The notes: generated from the sequence alone by a model not told the origin. Shown: positions 22,301 through 37,600, counted from the first letter of the stretch. The stretch: 64,000 nt of DNA from Himantopus leucocephalus (GCA_003993805.1 RSEF01000004.1:76968533-77032532), one strand, 5' to 3'. Program-made: numbers and translations.

Positions 22301-25300
22301 GCTATGTAATCCTACTTCAGTACAGTAGTGGAAAGAGTTATTTCCTTCTGTAAACCTCTAATGCTCTGTATGAACTAATTAAATCTTTTAAAGTTGAACT
22401 TCAAACTAATAGTAATTTTGATACTGTGAGTGTATGTAAACACACAAGTATAGTATCTATCTATTCATAAATGATTACACATATTCAGATGTAGTGTGCT
22501 CCCTGACACTGATAAGAAATGCCACTTAAAAACTCTGTACTGAATCAGGGGTGTATTTTAAGTAAGATGCAATATAATACTGGAAGAAAAATATGTACTG
22601 TATTACATCTCAGGGACATTTTCAAAACATTTCTTAAGATAAAATGTTATCCCTTGTACTTACATAGAGTTGTCCTTCATTTTCATGAATAGAAGATGAA
22701 TATCCCAGAATAAAAAAGATATGTTTAGGGCCTCTATTCTCCTCCAAAGAAGTCTAATGGATATGAAGAGGTGGTCAATATCTAGAAGTTGTAGGACTGG
22801 GGATTCAAATAAAGGCTGTTTCAAGACAGAAAAATTTAAACAGAAATAATTTAGTATTCTCTATTTGAGGAGCTGTTTGTTTTTTTTTTTTATTTAATAC
22901 AGAAAATATTTATGATTCTTTGTCTTTTCTTGGTTTTACCCATTTTCTGCTTATTTATCACTGAAGGCAACTTGTAATCATTAAGCTTCTAATATTGCTG
23001 AAAATGTGTGGTAGGACATGTTTTCAATTAATTTCAAAATTATTTTAGTACATTCCATTTGAAAATTTGAAACTTTGCTCTCTTCATTTTTCTAGGTTTG
23101 CTTCTCCTATCTCGTCAACTTAAGACCTATGTTAATGTGTCTTTAAAAATATATCCTACAACTAACACAAGAGAGAGCTTTGCATCAAGTGTCAATGGAG
23201 CAGAAAGTATTAGAATAGCATTTTAATAGTTTCTACTTTCAAAATAAAATTAGAAATCCTAGTAGCATTTAGCATTTTAAAGATTGTTCTTATTGCTTCT
23301 GCTGAATGTCATCAGGTTCAACAGACCAAAACAGTTCCATAAGGTGTCACCGTAGAACTACCACCTAAATATATGGCTACTTGCTTCTGCAAATGTATGG
23401 TGGGAAGAGACTTCATCATGCAAAACCATGGAATATTACACGGTTTTGAGGAGGTCTTTAAGAACATTAATTAAACAAGTAAAATGGTGAATTGCTTTTT
23501 CATTGATTGCATGTTTACTTCATTTAATGTTTAGACATCAGTTCTTAGGCAATACAGCCAGTGATATTCTTATTGTATAGCTACTTTCATAAGTTTTTTT
23601 CTTTAATTTACTGCTATACAGTGTCCCTTCTCATAGAACAGCTTTTCTCTCAGTTTTTTGCACAACTGTGAAGTATTACATCCTGTGTATTTTTTAGTTA
23701 TAAAATATTTAGAATGTTTTTTTCCATTAATCTGTAATCATTACCTGAAACCTTACAAAAGCAGAAATGTATATGAATCTCAAGGAAAAAAATACTTTAT
23801 ATGAACAGTATACGTGTTTGACAAACAAATATTCTTCCAGTTCACAAAAAGCACGCTGTGCTATAAGACTGCCACGCTCGCTTTTTCTTATAATTATTGT
23901 GTTAATTACTAGGTATTTATTAGGTCACCTGGATTAAACCCTATGACTACTGTCTGTTTTAGCAAAGATGTATTATGTGGCTCCTCTTTAGCAGCTCTAA
24001 GCTGATCTCAGAACTTGCAAAGCTGTTGTGCATATCTACACTTCTCAGGCCATAATCAGAGTGAAACACAGGTAGTTCAAGATATGGAGATGACCTCATG
24101 GTATCAGTACACATCAGGATAAATTTAACAAAGCCCTGCTCTGAACTAAAATGTTTTTGTCAGAGCTGCAACATCTTGTGAATGATATTTCCAACTAAAG
24201 AATTTTCAGGGAAACATTCTACTGTTTTGAAAGCTGTGAGCAACTTGACAGAAAATGGTTTCCAGGAACATTAAATAAGGAAAAAAAAACATGCCCAAAG
24301 AAGGTCCTTTCTTAACCTGGGGGGGGAGAGACCTTTTGTCATCCTCTGGTTCTTATTAATGCCACACACACTGACTAAATGCGTTCTTTTTTAATTACAT
24401 GAACAGGTTAACTTACACAATGTGTCATGTGAGGTCCTCATTTAAGCTACAGTTTCTTAAATATCAAATATTAAAGAGAGATGGTAAAAATAAAATTATA
24501 TATATTTTTGTAGAACCATATTTTCTACTGTGGTCTGTCAGTGGAGCTCAGGAAGAAAGTCTTTTTCATCAGCATAATAACTTTAAGAAGACTTTAAGAA
24601 AGAAAATACCACTTCTTAATATAAGAAACAGATTTCTGGCATGTGATTACAGGCAGCAACAAGACTGGCTGGCAGGGAATTATACTTCTGGATGTCATTT
24701 GCAGATGCTTAATAGAAATGGTGGCTGATCCAAACAACAGCAAAAGTTACTTGCCTAAAGTATCAGGCTGTACCCTACTTCTTTCCTCACAGCCTTTCTA
24801 AGCACACATTTTATCAGAACTTATTTATGTTTTGGAAATACCTCCTTTTAGAAAGTTCTCCTTCAAAATATGGTGTTTGGTAGCATATTTTACTGCCTTA
24901 ATTGGAAATCAGAGAGTATAGTTGTAAGGGGACATTTCAGTGTCCTTTCTCTTTAGGAGAGTGTCCCCTTTGGGATGTTAAAGTCAATATCCACCATGAA
25001 ATAATATAATGTTTTAATTTCTGACAAATGTTAACTGTTTGGGTAATTATTGCAACTGTATAGAACCAATCAATTATTTGATTGATTTATCTGTCTGTCT
25101 ACATCATCCATAAGTTATTACTTAGTGTCCTGAATACAGCTGCTTCTTTGAATCACGTCCTTAGTCTTCTGTTCTGTTCTGTACCATAGAAATATAATTT
25201 TTTTTAAGGTGTGAAATATTTACTTTCCTAAACCTGTCCCCTGGTAATACTTAACTAGTGCATCTGCTTCTATAATGTTGTTAGACTTATTAATTAATTG

Positions 25301-28300
25301 CTTCTTGATTTCCCTCAACTCCATTTTTCACCTGACCAGGCCAGTTAATTCTATAAATATGTGCAGTGGTATTCTTCAAATGAGAGTTTTACCACAATAT
25401 ATTGTATTTTATATGCCAAAATGTTCTATGATTAGATATTTTGAAAAGGGATGCACTACTGCTGTGTTTGAGTTACATATATACACACACACACTGAGAT
25501 ATTACAGTATCAAATCTTGACATTCTACATTATTTCAGTAAGGCCATTTATGTCAATGTCTTCTCCATTGCTAGAGTTCGCCTATTTCTGGTTTTAGTAA
25601 CACTGTAAGTGCAAAACCAATTTCCTAAAAAATAAGGTTATGTACTCTTTGTCAATGACAGTTACTCTCATGTCATATTTGAAAACTCAGCCCTTACCTG
25701 CATCAAATGAAATGCTTATACAAAAAAAAATTTATTTTTTAACAAACAAAATTTGGAAACAAATACATCACTTTTCTGTTGTATGAAAAAAAAAGCTTTA
25801 TACATTCATTCCCTCTTCAATATTCCATTTAAATCAGGAGTAGTAGAAACTAAGTAGGGAAAACTAACACTGTGTAAGAATCAGATCAAATAATACATGT
25901 AATTTTATATAAAAAATAGTTTGTTTTCATGTGCACACAAAAATACATCTGAAATCTTTTGTCACCTCACTGTGACGTATAAAATCCAAGGTGCAATGTT
26001 CAGTCTTTCTGAAATGTGACATTTTATAGAAGGATAATGTACCTATATACTATAGAGCTTATTGTAAATACACGTAATAAAATTATTTATTATGCTTCCT
26101 TAGATGAGTTCATTATTATCTGTTCAATAGTTCAAGATATAACGTTTCAATTTCTGAAAGGATTTTGATAGTAAATGTCTGGTTGTGACATTTTGGATCA
26201 GATGTATTTCTTACCATAGAGTGTCAAACTACTTCAACATAAATTTTAATTGAAAAAGCCTGGTCACTGGGCAAACAATTATATATAAGGTACATTATAA
26301 TAAGATAAAACTTGTTAAACATATAATAAAAATATTTATTATTATTGTTTTCTTGGTTTAAGATTATTACATGGAAAAACGTGTTAGACAATGCAGAATA
26401 CTTTTTTCATGCATTTAAAGAAAACACAGCAACAACAACATGCGGTTGTGACAATGTTCATTCCAAGTGCAATTCTGTAACTTTGCTAGTATTAAAGAAA
26501 TCTCAGTACTTGTTGACATGAATTGTGGGATTGGAACTGATGTCAATGTCATCTTGTTATGCCAGCATTGCATTTGTTCCTTATGCTTCTATTATTTATT
26601 AAAGAAGATTAAAAGTTGAACAGAAAATGATTCACAAGTAGCATTGAGCTTCACAACTACGTTATTTGTTGAAGTACTTGTAACTTTGAAAAAGAACACG
26701 TACCACTATCAGAGATAAATGAGGTACTGAGTAAGTGTAGTGGATATTCTGTCTATACCTTTCTGTACACAGTACTGAATTCTGACCATCTGAAAAAAAA
26801 TTCATAGGTCCAATGACTACAAGGGAAAAATTCAAAGTTTACTTCAAAACTTTAAGCCTTATTTTTTTTTTCCTTTTATTTTAAATCTTCTTCTATTTTA
26901 ATTTGTTTATTTTTAATTAGTCTTTGCTGGAGAATAACTAGAAAACAGAAGGAATTAAATAACTGAAGTTACTTACGTGGCTCTATCTTCTGTTTGTTAT
27001 GATATCTGCCTATGAGCAGCATGAGTCTAATTCAGTCTCTTTAGCAAATTGATGTCTATTCTTTTCTCCCTAGTGACTTTATTCAGTGACTTAAAGACAC
27101 AGTAGTTATACAGTATATATTCACAAAAATAACTTAATGTTGTGTTCATAGGCAGTATTTTTTCCAGTGGCAATTTCAATTTATTGTGATGTGCAAAATT
27201 TACAGCGTGTAATGTTGCAGATACAAAAACGTATGATTTGGCCTGTCATTTCAGATCAGCTCATGGATTGGGATCAGCTTTGGAAAGCAATGATGACTAA
27301 AAGCATAACTTCTGGCAGCCATCCACAGGAACATACCTGGGTTGGTTTTTGAACTTATGTGACAGAGGATGAGGCAAGAATAAAGCAATAACTGTTAGTG
27401 GTTTGAGGGTTAGGTGACATACAATAAAAGCACTAGTTCAGCATGTTCATTTTTTCTCAGATACTCGGTTCTTGTTTCCATTACATTCTGAGGAATGTAC
27501 TGTTCAACTAAAGGCCTGTCTGCAGATCAGCATCGCTTCTATGCTTCAAGCACTAATAATTTAAAACCTCACATCTTTGATATTGGTTCCCTGCTAAGTC
27601 TCTTCCCTTTCAATTATAATATTGACTTTTCTTTATAGTTTCTTGCAATACTTCATGTTATGTTATTGCCACGAGTGTTCATTCCCCAAAAGATAAAAGG
27701 AACACTGCAATGCACTTTTCAACCTTTATACAGGTGATTGTAAGGCTCTGAAAAGTGACATTTTTTTCTTTCTTTTTCTCTTGAAAATAACAAAGGCAAA
27801 AGATGATCTGTCTCCCTCTCCTAGCTCCCGTTTTTTGCCATGTGTATTCAAAAGATGTATTTCTCTGTATTTGCTAAGTAGTCATCTTCTTCACGGGCTA
27901 GTTATCTGCAAGGTGGATCATAGTAACTGCAGCTGGTGGAAGATGACCATGAATGATGAGCACGTGCTGAGACAGGTCTTTACAAACATTGCAACTCTGA
28001 CTATTTTGAGACTTTTTTTGAGAAATAAAACCCCACCTTAATCTTTATTAACATTTGCAATAAACTAGCTCAGTGATATGCTAATGTGTGTTTCTCTAGC
28101 GCTTCCCTCCCTCCTTTATTTCCCCAGGAATAAATGCTAGCTCCTCTGCAATTGTGAACCAAAGGTTAATGGATGGCAGGTCAAAATGGAAATAGCAGGT
28201 GATGTACAAGTAAGGATTCCTGCAATACTATTGAGAAACTGAAGCATGAGACAATTACACTAAAACTAATCTTTTATTTTATGTTTTCAGACATCATCAG

Positions 28301-31300
28301 GAATCCATTACACATCAAGCAGACCTAATTTGAGGTTCAGGCACAACTGAATATCAACCAGAAATAATCTGGCCTTGATGTTTCTCTTCAATTTTGTTAC
28401 ACCTGCTCTGAAGATATCAAGGGATGCACATTAATCTGCTCTTGCACAGAACCAGATGTTACCATTTGTAGCAAGTCATTACATTTTAAAGTGGGTATTC
28501 CACAAGTAAAATTATTTTGCCTTTTGACTTCAGCTTCTTTCTTTCTCTTCTTAGGGGTGTTGTTGATGTTGCTTTCTTCCTTCACCACCCACTTTTTAAA
28601 ATAGCTTTTTTAATTATTTTTTTTCCTGTGTGATTTCATTAGTAACTACATCCACACATACATATGAACAGGCGCACATGAAACACACATGAAACATACA
28701 AAAATGAATTTATGGACTGGGCTAGATTGTAGCTTTACAATTTGTCTTGCTTAAAGAATGATACATAACAGGGCAATATGCTTTTCTTAATAGTGCAAAT
28801 TGGGTTTTAAGACATGGCATCTTCACAGCTGCAGGAAGAAAAACAGTTTCTTAACTTCAGCTATGGCTAGGAATGGAGACTTCTCTCCCTTCCCTCCCTC
28901 TTTTTCCAACCTTTTTTGAAGCAAGGGTGTAGAAGCGGTATTTCTTTCCTTTGAGAAAAAAAATGAAGAAAAATATTCAGGTAAAATTATTTTACCTACT
29001 TTGTTTTTGGTCTGACTCACTTCTCTGTGAATATTACAAACCTGTTGCTCATCACAGTTTGTTTCCTTCTGTACAGAGGGTGCACATAAGCTATTTGTCT
29101 GTTAATGTGGTGATTGCCTATCTTAGCTTGCACAGCTATGAAGATCACACAATACTTCACATACTAGGCTATTGATAATTGACGTAAGATAGCATTGGTA
29201 CTTTAGCATTAATACTATAAATATTTACATTAGCATTTCTAATTTTATATGTTAGATCTAGAACCTCTAGAACATTCTTTTTGGAGGGCTGATTGGAAGA
29301 CTTTATAGCTTAAATAATCTAAANCCAAGGACGTTTTAAAGTTTTTCTGTTCTTGAGTTTCTGAGAATTTACCCTATAGCAGGAGTAGCTGCAGGTTTGT
29401 AAACCAGGGTGCACAGAGCTGCCCCTTGAAAGGGGAGATAGAGGATGCAGTGCAAGGGAGTGGAGGCATACGATGGTAATGGAAGGGGCAAAGGATGACA
29501 TTGGATGACAGTGGAAATATAAACAACTCATTAGCAGTCATTTAAAGAGATGGGATCTGGACAAAGTGGCTTTTAAGGGTAACAAAATGAACAAAGACCA
29601 AGTGTCTAACACATATAAGATACACCATATTTAGTAACGTCAGCTGTAACGTGGACCTATAGACCTGTGAAGAAAAAGCAAGATGCAAAATCGCGTTAGA
29701 AAACACACAAGTAGTCCCTAGTGAGTCCTGGACTGAGGAAAAAGAAAATGCCACCATCAATATCATACTCATTCTGGTGAAGAATTTGGGATGCTGACAA
29801 TGTGATACAACACCTCATCCTTTCTTTTTGAGGAGTACTGGTACTGTGTATCTGTACAGTAATCATAACACCAAAGAAAAGGGTTACACTAGGAAATTTT
29901 TATGTAACAGTTTTTAATTCTATTATTATTAACGTTTGTTTTACATTGATTGGATAATTTGGATTGTGAATACTGTACCAGACTAATTGTAATAAATATT
30001 CTCTTCTATTTAGATTTTTAAGATTTTTATTATACTAACAAGTTCTTGAATTCCTGTAAAAGGCGTGTGCCCCTTTTTCCCCATTACAAAATGTGAAGTG
30101 TAACATAGCTGGCAGTCTCTAGGATAGATGCAGCCTACCAGAGCAGTTCATAGACACTCTACTTTGTTTCCTGCACCTCAGGGGTCACCTGACTAGGTGC
30201 TCCTACTCCTGGTCAGGAACTATGGCTTTATTATGTGTGCAAGGCTGAGTAAGGCGAACTCACGAGTTTCTTAAACATGGTGGGTGTGCCACTTGTCGTT
30301 TGTCAGGGAATGTGCATAGAACACATATGAGGTTGGCTCATAGACCATGTTTTCTACCCCATCCTAAATGTTGGGTCAGTGTGATCTGGAGGTCAGTTGG
30401 ATGGTTGGTTTGTTTCTAGTCATTTACAGTTACTGAGAGCGTCGGGAGCAATATGAGAGTGTGTAAGCATGGAGGCAATCACCAGACTTTACACATCAAA
30501 AGGATAACTTTTTTGTGTCTCACAAGTTTAGTAAATGTAGCCTTGATTTTTATGAGATCTGTATGACAAATTTTATCATGACAAAATGGAAAGACTGTGT
30601 AAAGATTGCAGTATCAGCTAGTAGTCTGCCAAGACAAACATTGTCTGTTTACTTTGTGTCTCACTGTTATTGCCTACCACACAGTCTGCCTTTTTATCAC
30701 CTATTTAATGAACTGCAGAACTATCTTTCATTTGTGCTTGACATTAATCTTGGCACAAAGTTTCTCAATGGGTGTGTTAATAAAATTAATGCACAGCACT
30801 GAAAGAGAGTAGAATCCAGAAGCAGAATTAACAATCTAATTTACTTTCTCCAAACAACTAGTGAGTGAACACATATGCCACTGAAACAGATTAGCACAAC
30901 TGCGGCAGCTAAGAGACTAATGCACTGCAGTGGACATGAATCTCTGCTCTGAACACTGAAACGTGTATTAGTACATGTGTGCATCTCAAGAAGCAAGCGA
31001 TAGAATATCTACTGTTAAAATCAGAGATAGATTATTTAGCATATGGGTTTCATATTTAAATGACACAATTTTACAGATAGCCTGCAAATAGTCCGTGTGA
31101 AATACAAATGTTCGCTTAAGACATAGGCTTTTGTTTTATCTCATATATTTCTGGATAGAAGTAAAAATCCGTAAACAAAAATAATCTGACAGACGGAACA
31201 CAGTGGTCTCTAATGCATATATTGGGAGTGAAACATATGGTCTGCAGTCAAGCAAAGAAAGCCTTATATAAGGTGACAGAAAATTACAAAGACAGAATAG

Positions 31301-34300
31301 CACATAAGATAAGAACTACTTCTGAGAACTATTTTTGGAAAGCCATTTTATTTGTTTGCTTAATTTATTGAGAGTGCCCTTTATGACTTTCTGCACTATG
31401 AGCACTGCTCTTGAGTAATAAGGTTTTATTACTCCTGCATAAACTAAACAGCAAAAAAGTGCTTGTCGTCTTGTATCTCTGAGGTGAATAAATGAAAGTG
31501 AACATTACTTATGCATCTCTGTTCAGTAGGAACACTGTAAAAAGGAAGGGTGAGTTAAGAACTATTTCCTCAAAATCCACTCTTTTTTTTTNNNNNNNNN
31601 NAGGAGAGGAGAGGAGAGGGAAACTAAAGTGAGCATTGTCAGAAACCTATTATCATAACAATTTATGCAATTTTTGTAATTATGTTATTCCTTGCCTGGG
31701 AAGACCAGCTTTGGTACATTTTTTTCAAAACTATTAGGAAAGGATTGTGATAAAGTTTAAGCTTTTGTGCATAAAATTACCCTTCACAATGGGAACATTC
31801 TTTTTATTTTCTTATCTAGCTTATGTAGGATAGCTTAGCTGAATTAATATTTTAAGACTAAAGAATAACTGCCTACCAAGGGTATTACAAATTTTGTACT
31901 TTTGGACAGTTTATCAGTCCGAGACAATTTGGGGGTTTTGGTGTTTGCATTAGAAAGGTTAGAAAGAAGTGATGTATAAACTAGTTGCTCAAATATATAA
32001 GCTGGTTTCCTCAGCTGAATGCCGTACAATCTACTTGACTTTGAAACAAGTCACTCGGAGCTCAGTTATCCCTTTTGCAAAATTTTAACTGGGAAGAAAG
32101 TGAAAAGGTGAACACCCACTGGATATACCTAACGCATTTTTTTGAAGGTTAAGTCCACATAAAAGAAAGGTGAGATTATAGCATGGATTGGTATAAAGTT
32201 ATTAAGGCAAAGGTCTACCCACATGGACGACAAACAAAGCAGGCACCCATGCATCCTGGATAGCTTCTAGCCTCTGAGAAAGCCTCCACTTCCACATATT
32301 TATGAAGCAGCATTTCACCATTTTCCAGGAGTAATTTAATGACTGTATCTGCAATACTGAAACAGAAAGAATATCAATAGCTGTACCAGAATCCACATGA
32401 ATTTCGTGGTTGAAAAGACAGCAGAAGATTGAATAAATGTCATTCATAATGTGTCAGGTTAGGTTGAACTAAAGTGGCTGAGTAAAATTTGCCTATAATC
32501 ATACTGATCTTTCATTTCTTTGTAATTAGACTTTAAAGGTTTTTCATTTTGTTTTGCTTTCACCCTCCTCCATCTGTTTCTGTGATTTCTAATTCCTTCA
32601 GCCCTCTGTCAATGCTTTCAAATTTGTCTTGAGCTGTTCTCTTCCTGTATTGATTGCCACTGAACTACAGGAGATATTCTATCATCTTGCCTTCTTTACT
32701 GAAACACTGCCATAGGAGGTAAACAGTTCAGAAAGAACTTGCAGCACCAGTTCACTGTGTTCCTTAATCAAATTCTCATTAAAGACCAACATACTCTACA
32801 AATTGCCATCCATAATGTTATCTATCTCATAAATTTCTATCTCAGCCATCACTGTAAGGACATCTGTAAAGTCTGTTGCAAACTGTTTAAGGTAGACATT
32901 AAGAATTTACATCCACAACTACAGTCATTACGTCCAACTAAAGATTAACTAGCTGGGAAAAGCAATTGCTTTCAAAGTAAATTTTGTTTGATGATAATGT
33001 CAGTGATTAGCACAGTCATTGTTTTATCTAATGTCAGAACTAGCAATCTCAAACACAAAGTGAAGTTAAACAAGTGTAGGGAACCTAAAAGTAAAAGTGT
33101 TTTCAGAATCAATATCATTATAGCAAAAGGTGTATTAATGACAAAAAATAGAAGACTTGTCAAAATTAATAAAAATACCTGTATCTGACCTACATAATGG
33201 GATGCTTTTAGAAAAAAATGGTACCTGAAGTTCACACAGGCTTTTTTAGGTAGACCTATGCACTTTTCCTTTCATAATTATCAGGACTCAGACAACAGGA
33301 CAGTACAATTCAAATGCAGAAACATAATATGGGGGAAGAAAACCCCACTAAACACTTTAGTGTAAGTGCTTACTGCAGTGGAACTCCTGAATCACTTTTT
33401 TTTTTCCCCCCTTGCCCTGTAGGGCCAAAAGGAGAGTTTTTTTGGAATCTTCACATGTTTGCTCCAGCTACATTAAATTAAGGGCGACTGAAAACAAAGA
33501 TGTTCATGTATATCTTGGATACTTATACCATGACTAGGAAAAAAAGCATTTGTTATTGGGTGCTGATCCACACTTAGGCTGTAATAGAAGCGTTCTTGAT
33601 CCTGTTCCCTTACTACTGGTATTTGCACTCTAATTTAAAATACAAAGTTAGCCTAGGACTTCTAGGTCTGCCATTCCCAGTTATGGGTTGCTATATTGGA
33701 TGCTAACCAATATGCTAGACCTGTAGCATTCATTGTCTTTTTTTCTTTCTCTATAACTCTTCATTCCTTGTGCTGATAGCAGAATAAGCTGTGGAGCTTT
33801 TGCCAGCATTGCCCAACACTTGTTGGTGATAGAGTTCTCCTAGTTAACATGGGCCAGAACAGGTGAGTGACCTAACTGGAAACCTGATATGGAGGATGTG
33901 GAGAATAGCTGCATCATAAATTCCCATCTCCTGATGATAAAAGTTACTACTAACCTTCAGGCCTACAGGTAGATATTGTAGGTAGTATTGACTACCTGTT
34001 ACTGTACCCACTAGTATTGACTAGATATCTACTGAATATAGGTAGTGTTGCCTATATTAATTCACTGGCATTTATCATCAAACAAACATGTAGAAAGATG
34101 TTGATTAGAAACACCCTATGACAAGATTACCATCTAGGAATTTGGCACATAAATTGTCAGTTTAATGAAGTTCTGATTTTATTGTGATTTTCTTGGCTGA
34201 TTTTTCTTGTCTGTGTGCACTTCCAACAGTTCCATCTTCCTCCTCAGATTTAATTCTGTATATAAGCTATATTAAGTACATTCAGACAGCATTCCAATAT

Positions 34301-34560
34301 GTGGAAATTAATTATTTTGGATTGGGATAAGAATTAAATGCAAGTAAATAACTTTTTTAAACCAAAATATAAATCTTTAATGACCCAAAGTCTTTTTTTT
34401 CAGGTTCCTTAGAGCTGGTTTTTGAGTAAATTGTATTGCATATGACTATGGAAACATACAAGTAGGGGAAAAAAAGCCCATGGATTTTACATAATTTATT
34501 TTTGTCATGGAGAAAAAATACTTGATAATAAATAATATCTAGTAAAATAAAATTATTTTT
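22301..34560. other. 12 kb of unique AT-rich DNA
   Basis: I see no gene, RNA gene or recognisable transposon here. Minor features are an AT/CA microsatellite near 25480-25496, a single N at 29324, a 10-N gap at 31592-31601 followed by a short (GGAGA)n run at 31602-31620, and a more balanced patch at about 30060-30480. Short frames such as 24399-24728 and 30515-30802 show no recognisable motifs. Conserved noncoding elements could be present but cannot be judged from one sequence. Confidence 0.5.
31592..31601. other. Assembly gap, 10 N, next to a GGAGA run
   Basis: Ten Ns lie between a T-run and a short AGGAG tandem run, that is, at low-complexity sequence. A homopurine microsatellite may be collapsed here. 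Confidence 0.9.
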
Positions 34561-34660
34561 TCACAGAGTCCTAGAATCATGGAGTTGTTTAGGTTGGAAA
34601 AGACCTTTAAGATCATTGCGTGCAACTATAAATCTAACGCTGCCACTGTGAAGTCCACCA
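34561..34660 (-). mobile_element. CR1 LINE 3' tail, minus strand, about 100 bp
   Basis: Plus-strand text CCTAGAATCATGGAGTTGTT, AGGTTGGAAAAGACCTTTAA and GATCATTGCGTGCAAC is the reverse complement of a CR1 3' UTR end. It is followed by TGCCACTGTGAAGTCCACCA, matching the next conserved block. Only the last hundred bases were copied, an extreme 5' truncation. Confidence 0.88.
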
Positions 34661-37600
34661 ATTATTTATTGCTTTCAGTATTAGTATTATTATAGTAAAT
34701 AGTATGTAATTCTTACATGTTGTTCTTCATATAATGATACTTCTTAAATTCATAAATGAAAATGCTGTTATCTATTCTAAAAGAACAACTGGAAACCTTT
34801 GAACACATCAACAATGCAGTTTTATTTTTCTTGCTTCCTTAAGCCTAATCTGTCTCTAGAAACATATAGTCCTTTAACACAGAGACTGAAGTTACTAGCT
34901 TCTTTTAAATAATCAAGTTGGTTATTATTGTTTATAGCTAATAACCAAAAGTCTAAAAACTTGGTGTAGCAGAGAGGTCATACAAGGCTGTTTATTTCAT
35001 AGTAATGTCAATTGTCTTGATGTGATGTGGTGCATTTATCAAAATATTAATCAGTTTGGAAAACTCGAACTACCGTGTGCTTACATTTGTGCACTTCTGA
35101 GAGTAAATGCCATATCAAAATTGATTTGGGATATGAAACAAAGTTGTCAAGTTTTAAATGATGATATTTAGATACCTTTGAAAAAGCAAACNGTTTATCA
35201 AAATATTAATCAGTTTGGAAAACTCGACCTACCGTGTGCTTACATTAGTGCACTTCTGAGAGTAAATGCCATATCAAAATTGTTTTGGGATATGAAACAA
35301 AGTTGACAAGTTTTAAATGATGATATTTAGATACCTTTGAAAAAGCAAACCAACAAAAAAGAAAGCACTAATGATAAAAGTAAGGGAAAAAATGGTAGAG
35401 AAAGAGCATTTTTACATGCCTACATATCAGGTTATTGTTTTCTGGCAGCTGAGAAAGAAAGAATAGAAACCTTCAGTTAAATCTGGAATATAACATTTTA
35501 TACTGATTTAGTCATTGTAATTTCAATAAAAGTGAAAGAAAAAGTGGAGCTAAAAGCATCTGACATTTCCATGTCCCACAAAAGCTTCCCTGAATCTGAA
35601 TTTCCATGCAAAAAACTTATCATTTAAATATTAACAAAAAATAGATATCTGTCCAGGCTTCATAAGCAGCATGAACAGAATATGTAAGATTTGTGTACTT
35701 GAATGTAGTGCCGGTTGATGGTGGTGAAGAAGGATAAGTCTTTGATGTAGCAGAACAAAATGATTTACAGTTGAATATTGCCTGAGCAACTTTGGGAGAT
35801 GAATAATGTGACATCTGCTCTTGGCAAAGGAGGCTCTGGTCTCTTCTGCCCTTCAATTCCACTTTGAATGCAAATTGAAAAGTGAAGTAAAGTCTTTACT
35901 GACGTCTCTTCCAAAAATACTAAATTAAATTCTGGCAGTCAAAAGCCTTATAGAAATGATTGTCAAAGATTAGTTATTGGCTTTATTTCTGAGTGTTGTT
36001 TCATTTTGTTATTGGAAGTTTTCCAATCGAAGCAGATAAACCTAAATAAAGGATAAAACCCAGAAGAGTCAATGACAAGGAGAAAAACTATAGATTTTTT
36101 TTAATTATTATTATTATTTGCTACATGACTAAAAAGAAATGTCAACAAATAGGAGTCCCAGATCATTGGCTTGCTTTCTTAGAGACTGGGGGGCAGGATT
36201 GGATTGTAATATATGAAGAAATAGATTATTTGATGGCAAAGGTAAAGACTGCTCTGAAATGAAATGTTTCAAAATTAGTGAACCAAGGTTCATATTAAGG
36301 TAAGTTAGGAACCCACTTGTAGGTTCTGATTAGACATCATGAATTCTGGGCTAGAAACTAATGATAATGTTAGAAGTAATTTGGAGGTGATAAAAGAAGA
36401 GCTGGCAAATGCTATCCATTACTTGTAGTTTGACAATGAATTGCTAGGATGATTCAGACAGGGGGTGGGGGGTGGCAAGAGGCTATTGCAATTCCAAGAT
36501 AAGTCAGATACAGGGTTGAAAAAGTAAAAAAAGTAAGCTAATCAAAAGACGAAAACAAGAGCAACCATGTGGCTGTATCTCCTGCACCATTTTTATTATG
36601 TTGATTACTGCTGGCATCATTTATATTCCACCTTGGAAAACTTTGTAGTAACTATAAAAATAAATCATGATAATGAAGTAAAGATGAAATTTCAGTAAGT
36701 CAAAAAATAGGTTTTTGGCAGATATTTAGGTAAAATCCCCGTCCCCCCCCAAAAAAAAAAATTCTTCTTCTACAAGACTGCCTGACAAATTTTAGTTTAA
36801 CATTGCCTCATGAATGGCAAAAGCAATTTGGAGCTGATTTTCAAGTAATGTCTCAGTGGATATGCCACTTCCCCCACATAGTGAGACTTACTACCTGTTC
36901 AAAGAATGTGAAGAGGGGAAAAGATTAGAGGTTTCCATAGTAACTAGTAGTTCAAAGTAAAATTGCATAAAATGAAATCATTATCACTCAGCAACTAAGG
37001 AAGAGAGCTCAGCCGATGAAGATGTCAAGTTGTAAATGACTACTGGTGAGTATCAATTTTTTTTCTACCTTTAGTATTCCTATGCCTTTTTTTTGAAAAA
37101 AAAAAACCAAAAAAAAACCCCCAAACCCTAACCAAAACCAAACTCTACTGTTCTGTCATGTTTAACAATTCTGAAAACTGATTTTTAATTCAGAAACAGT
37201 GTAAGTACATTTTGTGACTTAGTGTTAGACAGAATACGTGTTGGTATCCATGGTAACCCAGGAGATCTTAAAGATCACATTGTTCATTTATCGGGAATAT
37301 GAGCAGATTGTCTCCCGGTAGACTGCAAAATGTCCTGTTACTACATAGCTGGAAAACAAACTCAAAATGGCTAAAAGAGCTTTCATTTCACTTGTACTGC
37401 AATAAACATAGTTAGATAGATAGATTTTTATTCACACTAAATAATGGTAGTATAAAATAAATTGAAAAGTCTTTTAAGTAATTAATTCCTGAAACAAACA
37501 GAAAGAACAAACTGACACATTGAACAAAAATGCCTTCTCATAATCAATAGAAGAAAGCAAATGCTTGAAAAGAAAACCAGTCTTTTTGAGATTTTTTTCT

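Noticed and set aside
31602..31620. GGAGA run as a regulatory purine tract
   Set aside because: Too short and directly beside a 10-N gap; best read as a collapsed microsatellite.
37120..37131. CCCTAA-like telomeric motif
   Set aside because: Only one unit within an A/C-rich low-complexity tract; no tandem array.
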